This document shows, piece after piece, positions 52,417-60,513 of a stretch of 64,000 bases of DNA. Positions within the stretch are counted from its first letter, which is position 1. Each line of letters opens with the position of its first letter. The translations under genes and the position numbers were made by a program. Source of the DNA: Natrarchaeobius halalkaliphilus (GTDB lineage Archaea; Halobacteriota; Halobacteria; Halobacteriales; Natrialbaceae); NCBI RefSeq assembly GCF_003841485.1, contig NZ_REFY01000006.1, positions 1 through 64,000 of the forward strand. Direction: 5' to 3'. Below the pieces are notes generated by a model that was not told where the DNA came from, made no database searches, and saw nothing but the letters and a program-made list of their open reading frames with translations.

Positions 52417-53913
52417 ATGATCGAACTAACTGGTACGCTTTCGACGCAGGATATCGTCGCTATCGCTCGCGGGAACGCCGCCGTTTCACTCCCGACCGAA
52501 GCGGTCGAGCGAATGGAACGGACGCGAGCGATCGTCGATGACGTCGTTCGACGGGACGACTATCACGTCTACGGCGTCAATGCGGGCGTTGGCGATCTCC
52601 ACGAGAAATCCATCTCACGAGATCGGATTCTCGAGATGCAAGAGAACATAATCGAGAGTTCGATTACCGGCGTCGAACCTCTCGCGTCGACGGAGATCAC
52701 TCGTGCCGCGATGGCGACGAAAGCGAATACGTTCGCAACGGGACGATCGGGGGCGAGACCCGAACTCGTCCAGAAGCTCTGTGCGATGTTGAACGAGGGC
52801 GTCCATCCTCGTCTCTATCTCGGCGGTTCGACCGACGATCTCACGGCGATCGCACACGTCGGATTGGTCCTCCTCGGGAAGGGAACAGCCGAACTCGACG
52901 GAGAGGTAGTTTCGGGAGGTGAAGCGCTCGAGCGAGCGGATATCGATCCCGTACAGCTAGCGCCCAAAGAAGCGATGTCGATAGTCAGTGGCACGTCCGT
53001 CATGACGGGGATGCTTTCGCTTTGCGTTCGCGATGTCGATCGGCTCGTTCGAACTGCTGACATCGTCAGTGCGCTCACATTCGAACTCATCGGTGACGCA
53101 CCGGAGACGTTCGCCAGCCGGGTTAGCGACGTCCGTCCACACGACGGTCACGCCACGACCGCGACCAACGTCCGGACGCTTCTGGACGGGAACGTCGACG
53201 GCTCGTCGCCGAAGATGGTCCAGGACCCGCTCTCGCTGCGGGTCATCCCACAGGTTCACGGGACGGTCCGCTCGCACCTCTCGTTCGCTCGAGAGACCGT
53301 CGACACCGAACTTCGGAGCGCTTCGGACAACCCGCTCGTCTTCCCGGACGGCAAGCTCTACTCCTGTGGTACGTTCAACGGACAGCCGATCTCGAGTGCG
53401 GCCGATTCGCTCCGGTCGGTCGTTATTAAACTCGGCTCGATCAGCGAGAGTCGGAACGAACGACTCCTGCAGAACAGACAGACGGATTATCCGTTCCTCG
53501 CCGCCGATCCCGGCGTCGAGTCTGGACTGATGATGACCCAGTACACTTCGAGCGGATTACTGGCGGAAACACTCGCAACGGACGGTGTAAGTACCTCTTC
53601 TGTTACCGTTTCCGGCGGGCAGGAAGACATCCATTCGATGGGGACGATCAGCGTTCGAGCGCTGGCCGACACCGTCGAGACGGTGGGTCGAATCCTGGCA
53701 ATCGAATTGCTGTGTGCGAATCGATATCACAATCTCGTGGGAGATATTTCGACGACTACCGCGCTCGAGGAACTACTCGAGTACGTGAACGCGATCGTCC
53801 AGGACCCGATCGAGGACGAACCCGCTTTCGATCACATCGCTTCACTGACGGAGGCGGTGCTCTCGGGTACGATCGTCGACGTGGTCGAATCGACCGGAGT
53901 CGACATCGACTGA
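52417..53913 (+). CDS. Histidine/phenylalanine ammonia-lyase family protein lacking the MIO triad
   Basis: The 498-residue protein aligns with HutH along its length: YGVNAGVGDL (residues 52-61), DLTAIAH (141-147), LLGKGTAELDGE, KEAMSIVSGTSVMTG (184-198), VQDPLSLRVIPQVHG (268-282), SDNPLVF (303-309), GTFNGQP (318-324) and GQEDIHSM (401-408). The Ala-Ser-Gly that cyclises to the MIO cofactor is Ser138-Thr139-Asp140, the Asn of the NGT motif is Ser191, and the Tyr of the QDPYSLR motif is Leu. It cannot make MIO, so ammonia elimination is unlikely; an activated leaving group such as trimethylamine would not need MIO (as I recall for ergothionase). The betaine-type transporter that follows supports this. 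Start ATG 52417; an in-frame TAA lies at 52369. Confidence 0.85.
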   Translation: MIELTGTLSTQDIVAIARGNAAVSLPTEAVERMERTRAIVDDVVRRDDYHVYGVNAGVGDLHEKSISRDRILEMQENIIESSITGVEPLASTEITRAAMATKANTFATGRSGARPELVQKLCAMLNEGVHPRLYLGGSTDDLTAIAHVGLVLLGKGTAELDGEVVSGGEALERADIDPVQLAPKEAMSIVSGTSVMTGMLSLCVRDVDRLVRTADIVSALTFELIGDAPETFASRVSDVRPHDGHATTATNVRTLLDGNVDGSSPKMVQDPLSLRVIPQVHGTVRSHLSFARETVDTELRSASDNPLVFPDGKLYSCGTFNGQPISSAADSLRSVVIKLGSISESRNERLLQNRQTDYPFLAADPGVESGLMMTQYTSSGLLAETLATDGVSTSSVTVSGGQEDIHSMGTISVRALADTVETVGRILAIELLCANRYHNLVGDISTTTALEELLEYVNAIVQDPIEDEPAFDHIASLTEAVLSGTIVDVVESTGVDID

Positions 53914-54031
53914 TATCCTCGACATCCGGCGACCAAACGTACATATTTACGTCTAATATCTTTTCGTACACTGTCTAATTCCCCGTTTCTATGGCTGTGA
54001 TTGCTTCCGGAACACTCCCCATCACTTTAAC

Positions 54032-54066
54032 TGCCCTCCATGTAGGGGACAACGGTTACTGTGGAC
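54032..54066 (+). promoter_or_regulatory. Shared promoter element, copy 2, before the transporter operon
   Basis: GCCCTCCATGTAGGGG (54033-54048) is followed by ACAACGGTTACTGTG to 54063. CCCT, CA-GTAGGGG, CAA and TTACT match copy 3 in the same register. The TTACT box (54057-54061) lies 25-29 bases before ATG 54086. The rest of the gap from 53914 is AT-rich with no gene. Confidence 0.7.
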
Positions 54067-54085
54067 AACTGGCATGAGATAGCAT

Positions 54086-55009
54086 ATGCGAGATAGTATC
54101 ACGCGGAGGGGAGTACTCGCGGGAGCTGGTGCCGGTGCGATCGGGACGAGCCTTTCAGGGTGTCTCGGGATGCTCGACGACGATTCGATCGGCGTCTCCT
54201 CGAAGGAGTTTTCCGAACAGTTCATCCTGGCGAACATCAGTCAGGAGCTTCTCGAGGCGGACGGCCACGAGACCGAAGACAGCACCGGACTCGGTGGGAC
54301 GATGGCGAACTTCGAGGCTCTGCGAAACGAGGAGGTCGGCCTGTACTGGGAGTATACGGGGACGGCCTGGCTGAACATCCTCGAACACGAGGAACCGATC
54401 GACGACTCCGAGGAGCTCTACCAGCAGGTCGCAGCGGAGTACGAGGACGATTTCGGAATCGAGTGGCTCGAGCCGGCGCCGTTCAACAATACGTACGTCA
54501 TCGTTTCGAACGACGACTGGGTCGATGAGACGGGCGTCTCCGATCTAGAGGAGCTTTCGGAGCACGCTCAGGCGGGCAATACGGACTTTAGCGTCGGAAT
54601 GAACCCGGAGATCGAGGATCGCGAGGACGGCTGGGCTGGTCTTCCCGACACCTACGAGTTCGAAGAGAGTGCGGACGACATCGAGACGGTCAACATGGAT
54701 CTCGGTCTCGCGGTACAGGCAGTCGACGAAGGAGAGGTCGACGTCGCGTTCGCATTCGAAACCGACGCCGAGATCGAGCGCTACGATCTCGAGGTGATCG
54801 ACGATACGCGAAACCACTTCGTCATCTACAATCCCGCACCGAACGTTCGTCAGGACGTCCTCACCGAAGACATCAGGGAGTCGTTCAACTCGGTCACACC
54901 CGAACTCGACGCGGAAACGATTCGAGAGCTCAACGGTCGCGTTTCGATCGACGGAGATGACCCAGGGAACGTTGCTCACGATTTCCTCGAGACGAACGGT
55001 CACATCTGA
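54086..55009 (+). CDS. Quaternary-amine (OpuC/EgtU-type) ABC transporter substrate-binding lipoprotein
   Basis: The 307-residue protein has a Tat lipoprotein signal (SITRRGVLAGAG with Arg7-Arg8, lipobox LSGC with Cys26), so it is exported folded and lipid-anchored outside. The mature domain is OpuAC-like: KEFSEQFILANISQELLEAD, TGLGGTMANFEALRNEEVGL, YWEYTGTAW. Relatives bind glycine betaine, choline, carnitine or, for EgtU, ergothioneine through an aromatic cage. It is the first gene of a four-gene operon behind shared promoter copy 2. Confidence 0.92.
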   Translation: MRDSITRRGVLAGAGAGAIGTSLSGCLGMLDDDSIGVSSKEFSEQFILANISQELLEADGHETEDSTGLGGTMANFEALRNEEVGLYWEYTGTAWLNILEHEEPIDDSEELYQQVAAEYEDDFGIEWLEPAPFNNTYVIVSNDDWVDETGVSDLEELSEHAQAGNTDFSVGMNPEIEDREDGWAGLPDTYEFEESADDIETVNMDLGLAVQAVDEGEVDVAFAFETDAEIERYDLEVIDDTRNHFVIYNPAPNVRQDVLTEDIRESFNSVTPELDAETIRELNGRVSIDGDDPGNVAHDFLETNGHI

Positions 55010-55011
55010 CG

Positions 55012-55662
55012 ATGGTTACTCTCGTCGAAACGATCGACTGGATGAGCTCCAACAGCGACGTTCTGATTCGTCAATCGATCGAGCATCTGTCGATCGCGCT
55101 GACTGCGCTCGTTATCGGGATCGTCCTGTGGGTGCCGATCGGAATCCTCATCCGAAACAACGAGCGCGTTTCGCAGGTGCTCCTCGGCGCATCGGGCATC
55201 GTTCTGACGATCCCGAGCCTCGCGCTGTTACCGCTTCTTATTCCGTTCTTCGGGATCGGCGAGGCGCCGGCGATCGTCGCGCTGGTGTTGTACTCTGCGC
55301 TGCCGATCATGCGAAACACCGTCGTCGGAATCGCGGGAATCGACGACGCCATCCGCGAGGCTGGCCGCGGGCTCGGGCTAACCGATCGCCAACTGCTCGT
55401 TCGGGTACAGCTGCCGATGGCGTACCCAGTCATTATGGCCGGTATCCGACAGGCAACCGTTCTGTTGATCGCCATTACGACGGTGGCCGCCTACTTCGGC
55501 GCTGGCGGCCTTGGCCGCTCTATCTTTGCGGGCATCAGGCTTGCCAATGCCGATCAGATCATCGGTGCGACGATCGTCCTCTCCGCGCTAGCGATCGTTC
55601 TCGACTACGGTCTTGCGGCCACGGTCAAGCTCCTTCCCAATAGCGAGGTTATCGACACATGA
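55012..55662 (+). CDS. Quaternary-amine ABC transporter permease, first copy
   Basis: The 216-residue membrane protein has five or six helices and the OpuC permease EAA-like loop (GIDDAIREAGRGLGLTDRQL, LLVRVQLPMAYPVIMAGI). It forms one half of the transmembrane channel with the second permease. It starts two bases after the binding-protein stop and overlaps the ATPase start by four bases (ATGA), so the operon is tightly coupled. Confidence 0.92.
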   Translation: MVTLVETIDWMSSNSDVLIRQSIEHLSIALTALVIGIVLWVPIGILIRNNERVSQVLLGASGIVLTIPSLALLPLLIPFFGIGEAPAIVALVLYSALPIMRNTVVGIAGIDDAIREAGRGLGLTDRQLLVRVQLPMAYPVIMAGIRQATVLLIAITTVAAYFGAGGLGRSIFAGIRLANADQIIGATIVLSALAIVLDYGLAATVKLLPNSEVIDT

Positions 55663-56666
55663 GCCACGACACACCGAACCCGACCACGTCCAACTCGATT
55701 ACCTTCGACGGCGTAACGAAAATATACAACGACGGAACGGAGGCGGTATCCGACGTCTCGTTTTCCGTCCCGAACGGGGAGACCGCCACGCTCGTCGGTC
55801 CATCCGGCTGTGGAAAAACGACCACGATGAAGATGGTCAACGCGCTCGTCGAGCCGACGTCGGGGGAGGTCTCCGTCGCCGGGACGTCACTTACCGAGTA
55901 CGATCCGATCGAGCTCCGTCGGAAAGTCGGCTACGTCATCCAGGATATCGGACTGTTCAAACACATGACGATCGAGGAGAACGTCGGTATCGTCCCCGAC
56001 ATCATCGGCTGGGACGACGACCGCATCGAAACCCGCGTCACCGAGTTGCTCGAGCTCGTGCGCCTGGGGGACGAGGTTCGGACGAAATACCCACCGGAAC
56101 TGTCGGGCGGCCAGCAACAGCGAGTTGGCGTCGCGCGGGCACTGGCCGCGGAACCCGACGTGATGCTGATGGACGAACCGTTCGGTGCGTTGGATCCGAT
56201 CACGCGCGAACAGCTCCAGGACGAGTTCCGTCGCATTCAGGAGGGACTCGACGTGACCATCGTCTTCGTCACTCACGATATCGATGAGGCACTGAAGATG
56301 GGCGATAGGGTCGCTGTGATGCGAGACGGCGAACTGATCCAGTACGATCCACCTGCGGAACTGCTCCGGAACCCGAACGACGCCTTCGTCGAGTCGTTCC
56401 TCGGAGAAGACAGACAGTTGGCACAGCTACAGACCGTCTTCGTCCGGGACGTCATGGGTCCTGCAGACGAGGCACCGACCGCCGATCACGTCCCGACGCT
56501 CTCGCCGGACGATACGCTCCGACTGGCGGTTCAGGCGTGGCTTCGTAGCGACACCGACGCGGTTCCGGTCGTCGAATCGGATGCCGTCGTCGGATCGATC
56601 ACCGAAACGCACCTCCGACACGTCTTCGAGGAGTCTTCACGCCCCATCGAGGAAAACCATGTCTGA
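55659..56666 (+). CDS. Quaternary-amine ABC transporter ATPase with CBS domains
   Basis: The 335-residue ATPase has Walker A GPSGCGKTT (about residues 47-55), the Q loop IQDIGLFKHMT, signature LSGGQQQRVGVARA, Walker B VMLMDEPFG and the switch His in VTHDIDEA. Residues about 260-330 form a CBS-type region (PTLSPDDTLRLAVQAWLRSD, VVGSITETHLRHV), which in OpuA/OpuC gates transport by ionic strength. It overlaps both neighbours by a few bases. Confidence 0.94.
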   Translation: MSHDTPNPTTSNSITFDGVTKIYNDGTEAVSDVSFSVPNGETATLVGPSGCGKTTTMKMVNALVEPTSGEVSVAGTSLTEYDPIELRRKVGYVIQDIGLFKHMTIEENVGIVPDIIGWDDDRIETRVTELLELVRLGDEVRTKYPPELSGGQQQRVGVARALAAEPDVMLMDEPFGALDPITREQLQDEFRRIQEGLDVTIVFVTHDIDEALKMGDRVAVMRDGELIQYDPPAELLRNPNDAFVESFLGEDRQLAQLQTVFVRDVMGPADEAPTADHVPTLSPDDTLRLAVQAWLRSDTDAVPVVESDAVVGSITETHLRHVFEESSRPIEENHV

Positions 56667-57378
56667 GACGGCCGTAAGCGCGTTGTTGCAGGCGCTGTCG
56701 ATTCCGCTGGTACTGACCGGTTGGATCGAATACATCCTCGAGAATCCGGGCTCGTTCGCGACGATGCTCCGCGAGCACCTGCAGATGGTCGTCATCGGCG
56801 TCACGGCCGCGATTGCCGTTGCGGTGCCGGCCGGGATCGCAGCCACGCGCCATCAGGCCGTCGGGACGGCGGTGATGAACATGGGTGCGATCGCACAGAC
56901 CGTTCCTCCGCTGGGCGTTATCGCGCTCACCTTCGCGTTTCTCGGCGTCGGACCGCGGCCGGCCATACTCGCCCTGTTTCTGTACGGGCTGTTACCGATC
57001 TTGAAAAACACGACTGCGGGGATACGAAACGTGGAGGCCGCACAGGTTGAGGCCGGTCGAGGAATGGGAATGACGCGCCTCCAACGTCTGTGGCGGATCG
57101 AACTGCCGCTTGCGCTTCCGGTCATCATCGCCGGCATTCGCACCACTATCGTCCTGAGCGTCGGTATCGCCTATCTCGGCGCGTTCATCGGGGCGGGTGG
57201 GCTCGGCCAGTGGATCATCCTCGGCCAGCAGCGCTACGCGAACGAAATCCTGTTGGCCGGTGCCATTCCCGGCGCCGTCCTCGTGATCGTCCTCGATCAG
57301 ACGTTCGGCTGGCTCGGCGCGCGAATCAGTCCGGTAGAGTCCTCGACGGACGACCACACTCAGTCGACCGTCGCGTAA
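56659..57378 (+). CDS. Quaternary-amine ABC transporter permease, second copy
   Basis: The 239-residue permease resembles the first copy in its EAA-like loop (NVEAAQVEAGRGMGMTRLQR, LPLALPVIIAGIRTT) and has an N-terminal extension. OpuC-type systems use two different permeases on either side of the ATPase gene, as here. Its ATG overlaps the ATPase stop. It ends 135 bases before the Rieske gene; shared promoter copy 3 lies in that gap. Confidence 0.92.
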   Translation: MSETAVSALLQALSIPLVLTGWIEYILENPGSFATMLREHLQMVVIGVTAAIAVAVPAGIAATRHQAVGTAVMNMGAIAQTVPPLGVIALTFAFLGVGPRPAILALFLYGLLPILKNTTAGIRNVEAAQVEAGRGMGMTRLQRLWRIELPLALPVIIAGIRTTIVLSVGIAYLGAFIGAGGLGQWIILGQQRYANEILLAGAIPGAVLVIVLDQTFGWLGARISPVESSTDDHTQSTVA

Positions 57379-57455
57379 GGCCTTCGATCGAACCGTTCGG
57401 TTTTCGAGCGTTTCAGTGTCCGGACCCGGTCTCGTCCGATCACGATGGTTTGTAC

Positions 57456-57490
57456 ACCCCTACACGTAGGGGGCAATCCTTACTCGAAAT
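57456..57490 (+). promoter_or_regulatory. Shared promoter element, copy 3, before the Rieske oxygenase operon
   Basis: ACCCCTACACGTAGGGG (57456-57472) is a near-perfect palindrome, followed by GCAATCCTTACTCGA to 57487. The TTACT box (57480-57484) lies 30-34 bases before ATG 57514. The layout (symmetric site, then TATA-like box, then leaderless ATG) resembles the UAS-TATA layout that Bat uses at the bop gene. Confidence 0.72.
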
Positions 57491-57513
57491 CGACGGCAAC
57501 CATCGAACAAATT

Positions 57514-58893
57514 ATGGCTGAGAGTACCACGCAATCATCTATACCTCGAGACGTCCGCGACGTCGTCGAGGACGTCGGCAGGGTAACGGAAACCGGTGAG
57601 ATCCCGTCTCGAATACACAACGACCGGGACATTCACGAAGCGGAACTCGAGAGAGTGATCGGTGAAACGTGGGTGTTCGTCGGTCACGTTTCCGAGATCC
57701 CGGAACCGGGCGACTACGCGAAGCGATACATCGGTGACAGCCCCTTCATCTTCGTCCGCGACGAGACCGGTGAGATTCGGGTTCTCTTCGATTCGTGTCA
57801 ACACCGTGGAACGACCGTCGTCCGGGCCGAACAGGGCAACACCAGTCACTTCCGTTGTCCCTACCACAACTGGACGTACAAGAACACCGGCGAGCTGGTC
57901 GGCGTTCCGTACAAAGACCAGTGTTACCAGGAACTCGACATGTGCGAACACGCCCTCGAGTCCGCACCGCAAGTCGACAGCTACCGCGGGCTCGTCTTCG
58001 CGACCATCTCGGCGGACGCCCCGCCGCTTTCGGAGTACCTCGGAGATTTCACCTGGTATCTGGATCTCAACCTCGGATTCCTCGAGGAGGGTTTCGAGGT
58101 CGTCGGTGAGCCGATCAGGTGGGAGATCGACACGAACTGGAAGATCGGTGCCGACAACTTCACCGGCGATTCCTACCACACGCTCGCCACCCACAAGTCG
58201 GCGATGGATCTCGACATCTTTCCGCCGGAACTGTCCGCCACCGGATCCGACCGCGCACCGGCGGACGTGACGAACTGTAGCGGCCACTCGTGTATGCTCG
58301 CGTACCTGGAAGACGGCACGCTCACCGGCGGATATCCGTCGGAGGTCTTTTCGGTCGACGGGCTGTCGTCCGATCAGTTCGAGATCGCCAGAGGACTCGT
58401 CTCGAGCGTCGGAACGGTCTTTCCGAACCTCTCGTTCCTGCAAATGAATCTGAACGCCGATCCGGACGACCGAGAGGTGACCGCCTTTCTCAACCTCCGG
58501 AAGTGGCAACCGATCGGACCGAAAACGACCCAGCTGTGGAACTGGATACTGGTTCCGAAAACCGCCTCCGAGGAGTTCAAACAGCGAGCCTACGATACCG
58601 GGATTGCAACGTTCAGCGTCTCCGGAAGCTTCGAGGTGGACGATTTCGCGGTGTGGGACGGCATCGCCGAAGCGGCCGGAAGCACGTACGTCACGAAGCA
58701 CCGCTCGACGTCGAACTTCCAGATGGGAATCGAGGGGATGGGCGAAGCGACGAACATCTCGGAGGAGTGGCCCGGCCCTGGCGAAGTGTACGATACGAAC
58801 CTCGAGGACGGGACGATGCGGACGTTTTACCGGAGCTGGTACCGGGCGATGACCGGATCACGAATCGACCCCGACCGGGAGGACGATCGATGA
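57514..58893 (+). CDS. Rieske aromatic-ring-hydroxylating oxygenase, large (alpha) subunit
   Basis: The 459-residue protein has the Rieske [2Fe-2S] ligands Cys95-x-His97 (DSCQHRG) and Cys115-x2-His118 (CPYHNW), and the mononuclear iron site DNFTGDSYHTLATH with the bridging Asp219 and His222/His227; the third ligand is probably the Asp in FAVWDG. It inserts O2 into an aromatic ring or N-demethylates, using electrons from a ferredoxin. The ATG at 57514 is chosen over an upstream frame that would read through the shared promoter. It overlaps the beta subunit by four bases. No reductase or ferredoxin gene is adjacent. Confidence 0.93.
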   Translation: MAESTTQSSIPRDVRDVVEDVGRVTETGEIPSRIHNDRDIHEAELERVIGETWVFVGHVSEIPEPGDYAKRYIGDSPFIFVRDETGEIRVLFDSCQHRGTTVVRAEQGNTSHFRCPYHNWTYKNTGELVGVPYKDQCYQELDMCEHALESAPQVDSYRGLVFATISADAPPLSEYLGDFTWYLDLNLGFLEEGFEVVGEPIRWEIDTNWKIGADNFTGDSYHTLATHKSAMDLDIFPPELSATGSDRAPADVTNCSGHSCMLAYLEDGTLTGGYPSEVFSVDGLSSDQFEIARGLVSSVGTVFPNLSFLQMNLNADPDDREVTAFLNLRKWQPIGPKTTQLWNWILVPKTASEEFKQRAYDTGIATFSVSGSFEVDDFAVWDGIAEAAGSTYVTKHRSTSNFQMGIEGMGEATNISEEWPGPGEVYDTNLEDGTMRTFYRSWYRAMTGSRIDPDREDDR

Positions 58894-59396
58894 ACGACGA
58901 CCTCGTTCTCACGCTGGAGTGTCGGCAGTTCCTGGTGAACGAGGCCGAACTCCTGGACGATCAGCGTCTCCACGAGTGGCTCGACCTCCTGACGGACGAT
59001 GTCGAGTACCGCGTCCCCCGTCGAGTGATGAGAGAACGTGGCGCGGAGGCCGCGGAGTTCAGCGACGAAGGATTCCTCTTTCGCGACGATAAGGGGACGT
59101 TACGGACCAGAGTGGAACGGTACGACAAGGAGTACGCCTGGGCGGAAAATCCACCGTCACGAACGCGGCGAATCGTCGGCAACGTGCGGGTGGTCGAGCA
59201 AACGGCCGACGACGTGACCGTCAAGAGCAATAGTATCGTCTATCGGAGCCAGGGCGACGAAAGCGATCACGATCTCATCGCCGGCGAGCGAGTGGACGTT
59301 CTCCGTCGGGCCGACGAGGGGTTTCGATTGGCACGCCGAACCGTTCACCTGGATCAGACGGTACTCGCGACCAGAAACCTCTCTATCTTTTTGTAA
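58890..59396 (+). CDS. Rieske aromatic-ring-hydroxylating oxygenase, small (beta) subunit
   Basis: The 168-residue protein shows the SnoaL-like beta-subunit pattern: CRQFLVNEAELLDDQRLHEW, LDLLTDDVEYRVPRRV, PPSRTRRIVGNVRVVE and RRTVHLDQTVLATRNLSIFL. A beta subunit points to true ring-hydroxylating (alpha3beta3) oxygenases rather than to carnitine or glycine-betaine monooxygenases, which lack it. Coupled to the alpha gene by ATGA overlap. Confidence 0.9.
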   Translation: MNDDLVLTLECRQFLVNEAELLDDQRLHEWLDLLTDDVEYRVPRRVMRERGAEAAEFSDEGFLFRDDKGTLRTRVERYDKEYAWAENPPSRTRRIVGNVRVVEQTADDVTVKSNSIVYRSQGDESDHDLIAGERVDVLRRADEGFRLARRTVHLDQTVLATRNLSIFL

Positions 59397-59398
59397 CC

Positions 59399-59878
59399 AT
59401 GACTACTCACTCGACACACGGTTCCGTAACCGCGGAGCCACTCGTGCGGCTAACTGAACGCGGTATCAGTATCTCCGTTCGTCGAATCGAGACGCCCAGA
59501 GGGGAACGCCTCGAGTTCGACGTGGAGGACACCGATACGGCGATCCGGTTGGATGCGATCGCACTCGAGTGTCTCACGTGGCAATCCGAGGATTCGTTTC
59601 TCGAGTCCGTTCCCGTGGAAGCCCGAACGGCTCCGTCCGACGACTGCGTCGTCGAACGCGGCCAGCCAGCGGGTTCGCGAACCGAGCTTACCCGAATTAC
59701 GAACGAATTCTGCCAGATACGCGTCAGTCGCCTCGTCACCGACGAACGCGAGTGGCTCGAGATCGAGGCCCCAAAACTCGGAGCCGCGATCGCGCTGAAC
59801 GCCGGTGCGGTTCGTTCTGTGACCCACCTCGACCAGCGGGCGTTTACGGCGCTTCTGTCCGATCGTCTCAATCGGTGA
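59399..59878 (+). CDS. Unknown protein with an internal duplication, last gene of the oxygenase operon
   Basis: The 159-residue protein starts two bases after the beta-subunit stop. Two halves share a pattern: ISISVRRIETPRGERLEF then AIRLDAIALECLTW (residues about 19-60), and CQIRVSRLVTDEREWLEIEA then AIALNAGAVRSVTH (about 103-145). Each looks like a small all-beta unit. No cysteine pair or metal site is evident, so it is not a ferredoxin. The role is unknown; position suggests an accessory to the Rieske oxygenase. Confidence 0.7.
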   Translation: MTTHSTHGSVTAEPLVRLTERGISISVRRIETPRGERLEFDVEDTDTAIRLDAIALECLTWQSEDSFLESVPVEARTAPSDDCVVERGQPAGSRTELTRITNEFCQIRVSRLVTDEREWLEIEAPKLGAAIALNAGAVRSVTHLDQRAFTALLSDRLNR

Positions 59879-59985
59879 GTCGACTTCGATGTGGTAGCGT
59901 TGTGGAACGTCCTGTTCTGATTTGCTCCCGAGACGACTCACCGAGAACAACGTTTACGGCGTCAGCTACCGATAGCACGATTGCA

Positions 59986-60381
59986 ATGTCGAAACAGTCC
60001 ACCACCGTCTCCGAGGAGGGGTTCAGTGCGACGAACGAGGTTCGGGACTTCGAGACGCTCATCGATGCGACCGGCGAGGACGCACCCGACACGCTCGAGA
60101 TGCTTCTTTCGACCTACGCGACCTGTTACGTACCCGCCCTGCGGGTCGGCGGACAACAGCGTGGCGTCGACGAACTCGGTCGAGTCGAAATCGAGTCCTC
60201 GGGCGAACTCAACGACGACGACAAACTCGAGTCCGTCTCGTTCGATATCAGTTTCGAGGCCGACGTCGACGACGAGACGGCCGAGAAAATCGTCGAGCGG
60301 GCGAACGAACTCTGCAAGGTTCACGACGCGCTCAAAACGCAGCTCCACGCGGAGACGAGCGTCGAAACCGGCGCGTTCTGA
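59986..60381 (+). CDS. OsmC/Ohr-family protein
   Basis: The 131-residue protein matches the OsmC fold in its second half: LSTYATCYVPALRVGG and ELCKVHDALKTQL supply the two family cysteines (redox-active in peroxiredoxin-like OsmC/Ohr). It is short at the N-terminus compared with OsmC (about 140 residues). Probably reduces organic hydroperoxides or acts in thiol metabolism. ATG 59986 is chosen; the longer frame upstream is not family-like. It lies 107 bases after the oxygenase operon and need not belong to it. Confidence 0.85.
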   Translation: MSKQSTTVSEEGFSATNEVRDFETLIDATGEDAPDTLEMLLSTYATCYVPALRVGGQQRGVDELGRVEIESSGELNDDDKLESVSFDISFEADVDDETAEKIVERANELCKVHDALKTQLHAETSVETGAF

Positions 60382-60513
60382 CGGCGAAGCCGGCGCGTTC
60401 CGGACCGTTATTCTGTGCCTCGTCGATTTCTCGATCTGATTCTTCGAGTCTCACTCGAGCGATTCGGTTGGATAATAGGCAGCTTCAAGGCCCTCCTCGG
60501 GTCACGGAGTGAC

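Noticed and set aside
52417-53913. Annotation as a plain histidine ammonia-lyase in a hut operon
   Set aside because: The MIO triad is absent and no urocanase, imidazolonepropionase or formimidoylglutamase gene is adjacent.
57445-57513. An upstream start for the Rieske alpha subunit
   Set aside because: It would translate through the shared palindrome and TTACT box; the ATG 57514 has the expected spacing to that box.
57535-58701. A 388-residue minus-strand frame opposite the Rieske alpha gene
   Set aside because: Shadow of the oxygenase, whose Rieske and iron-site motifs are unmistakable.
57514-59396. Carnitine or glycine-betaine monooxygenase (CntA/GbcA type)
   Set aside because: Those enzymes pair with a reductase subunit and lack a SnoaL-like beta subunit; here a beta subunit is present and a reductase is not.
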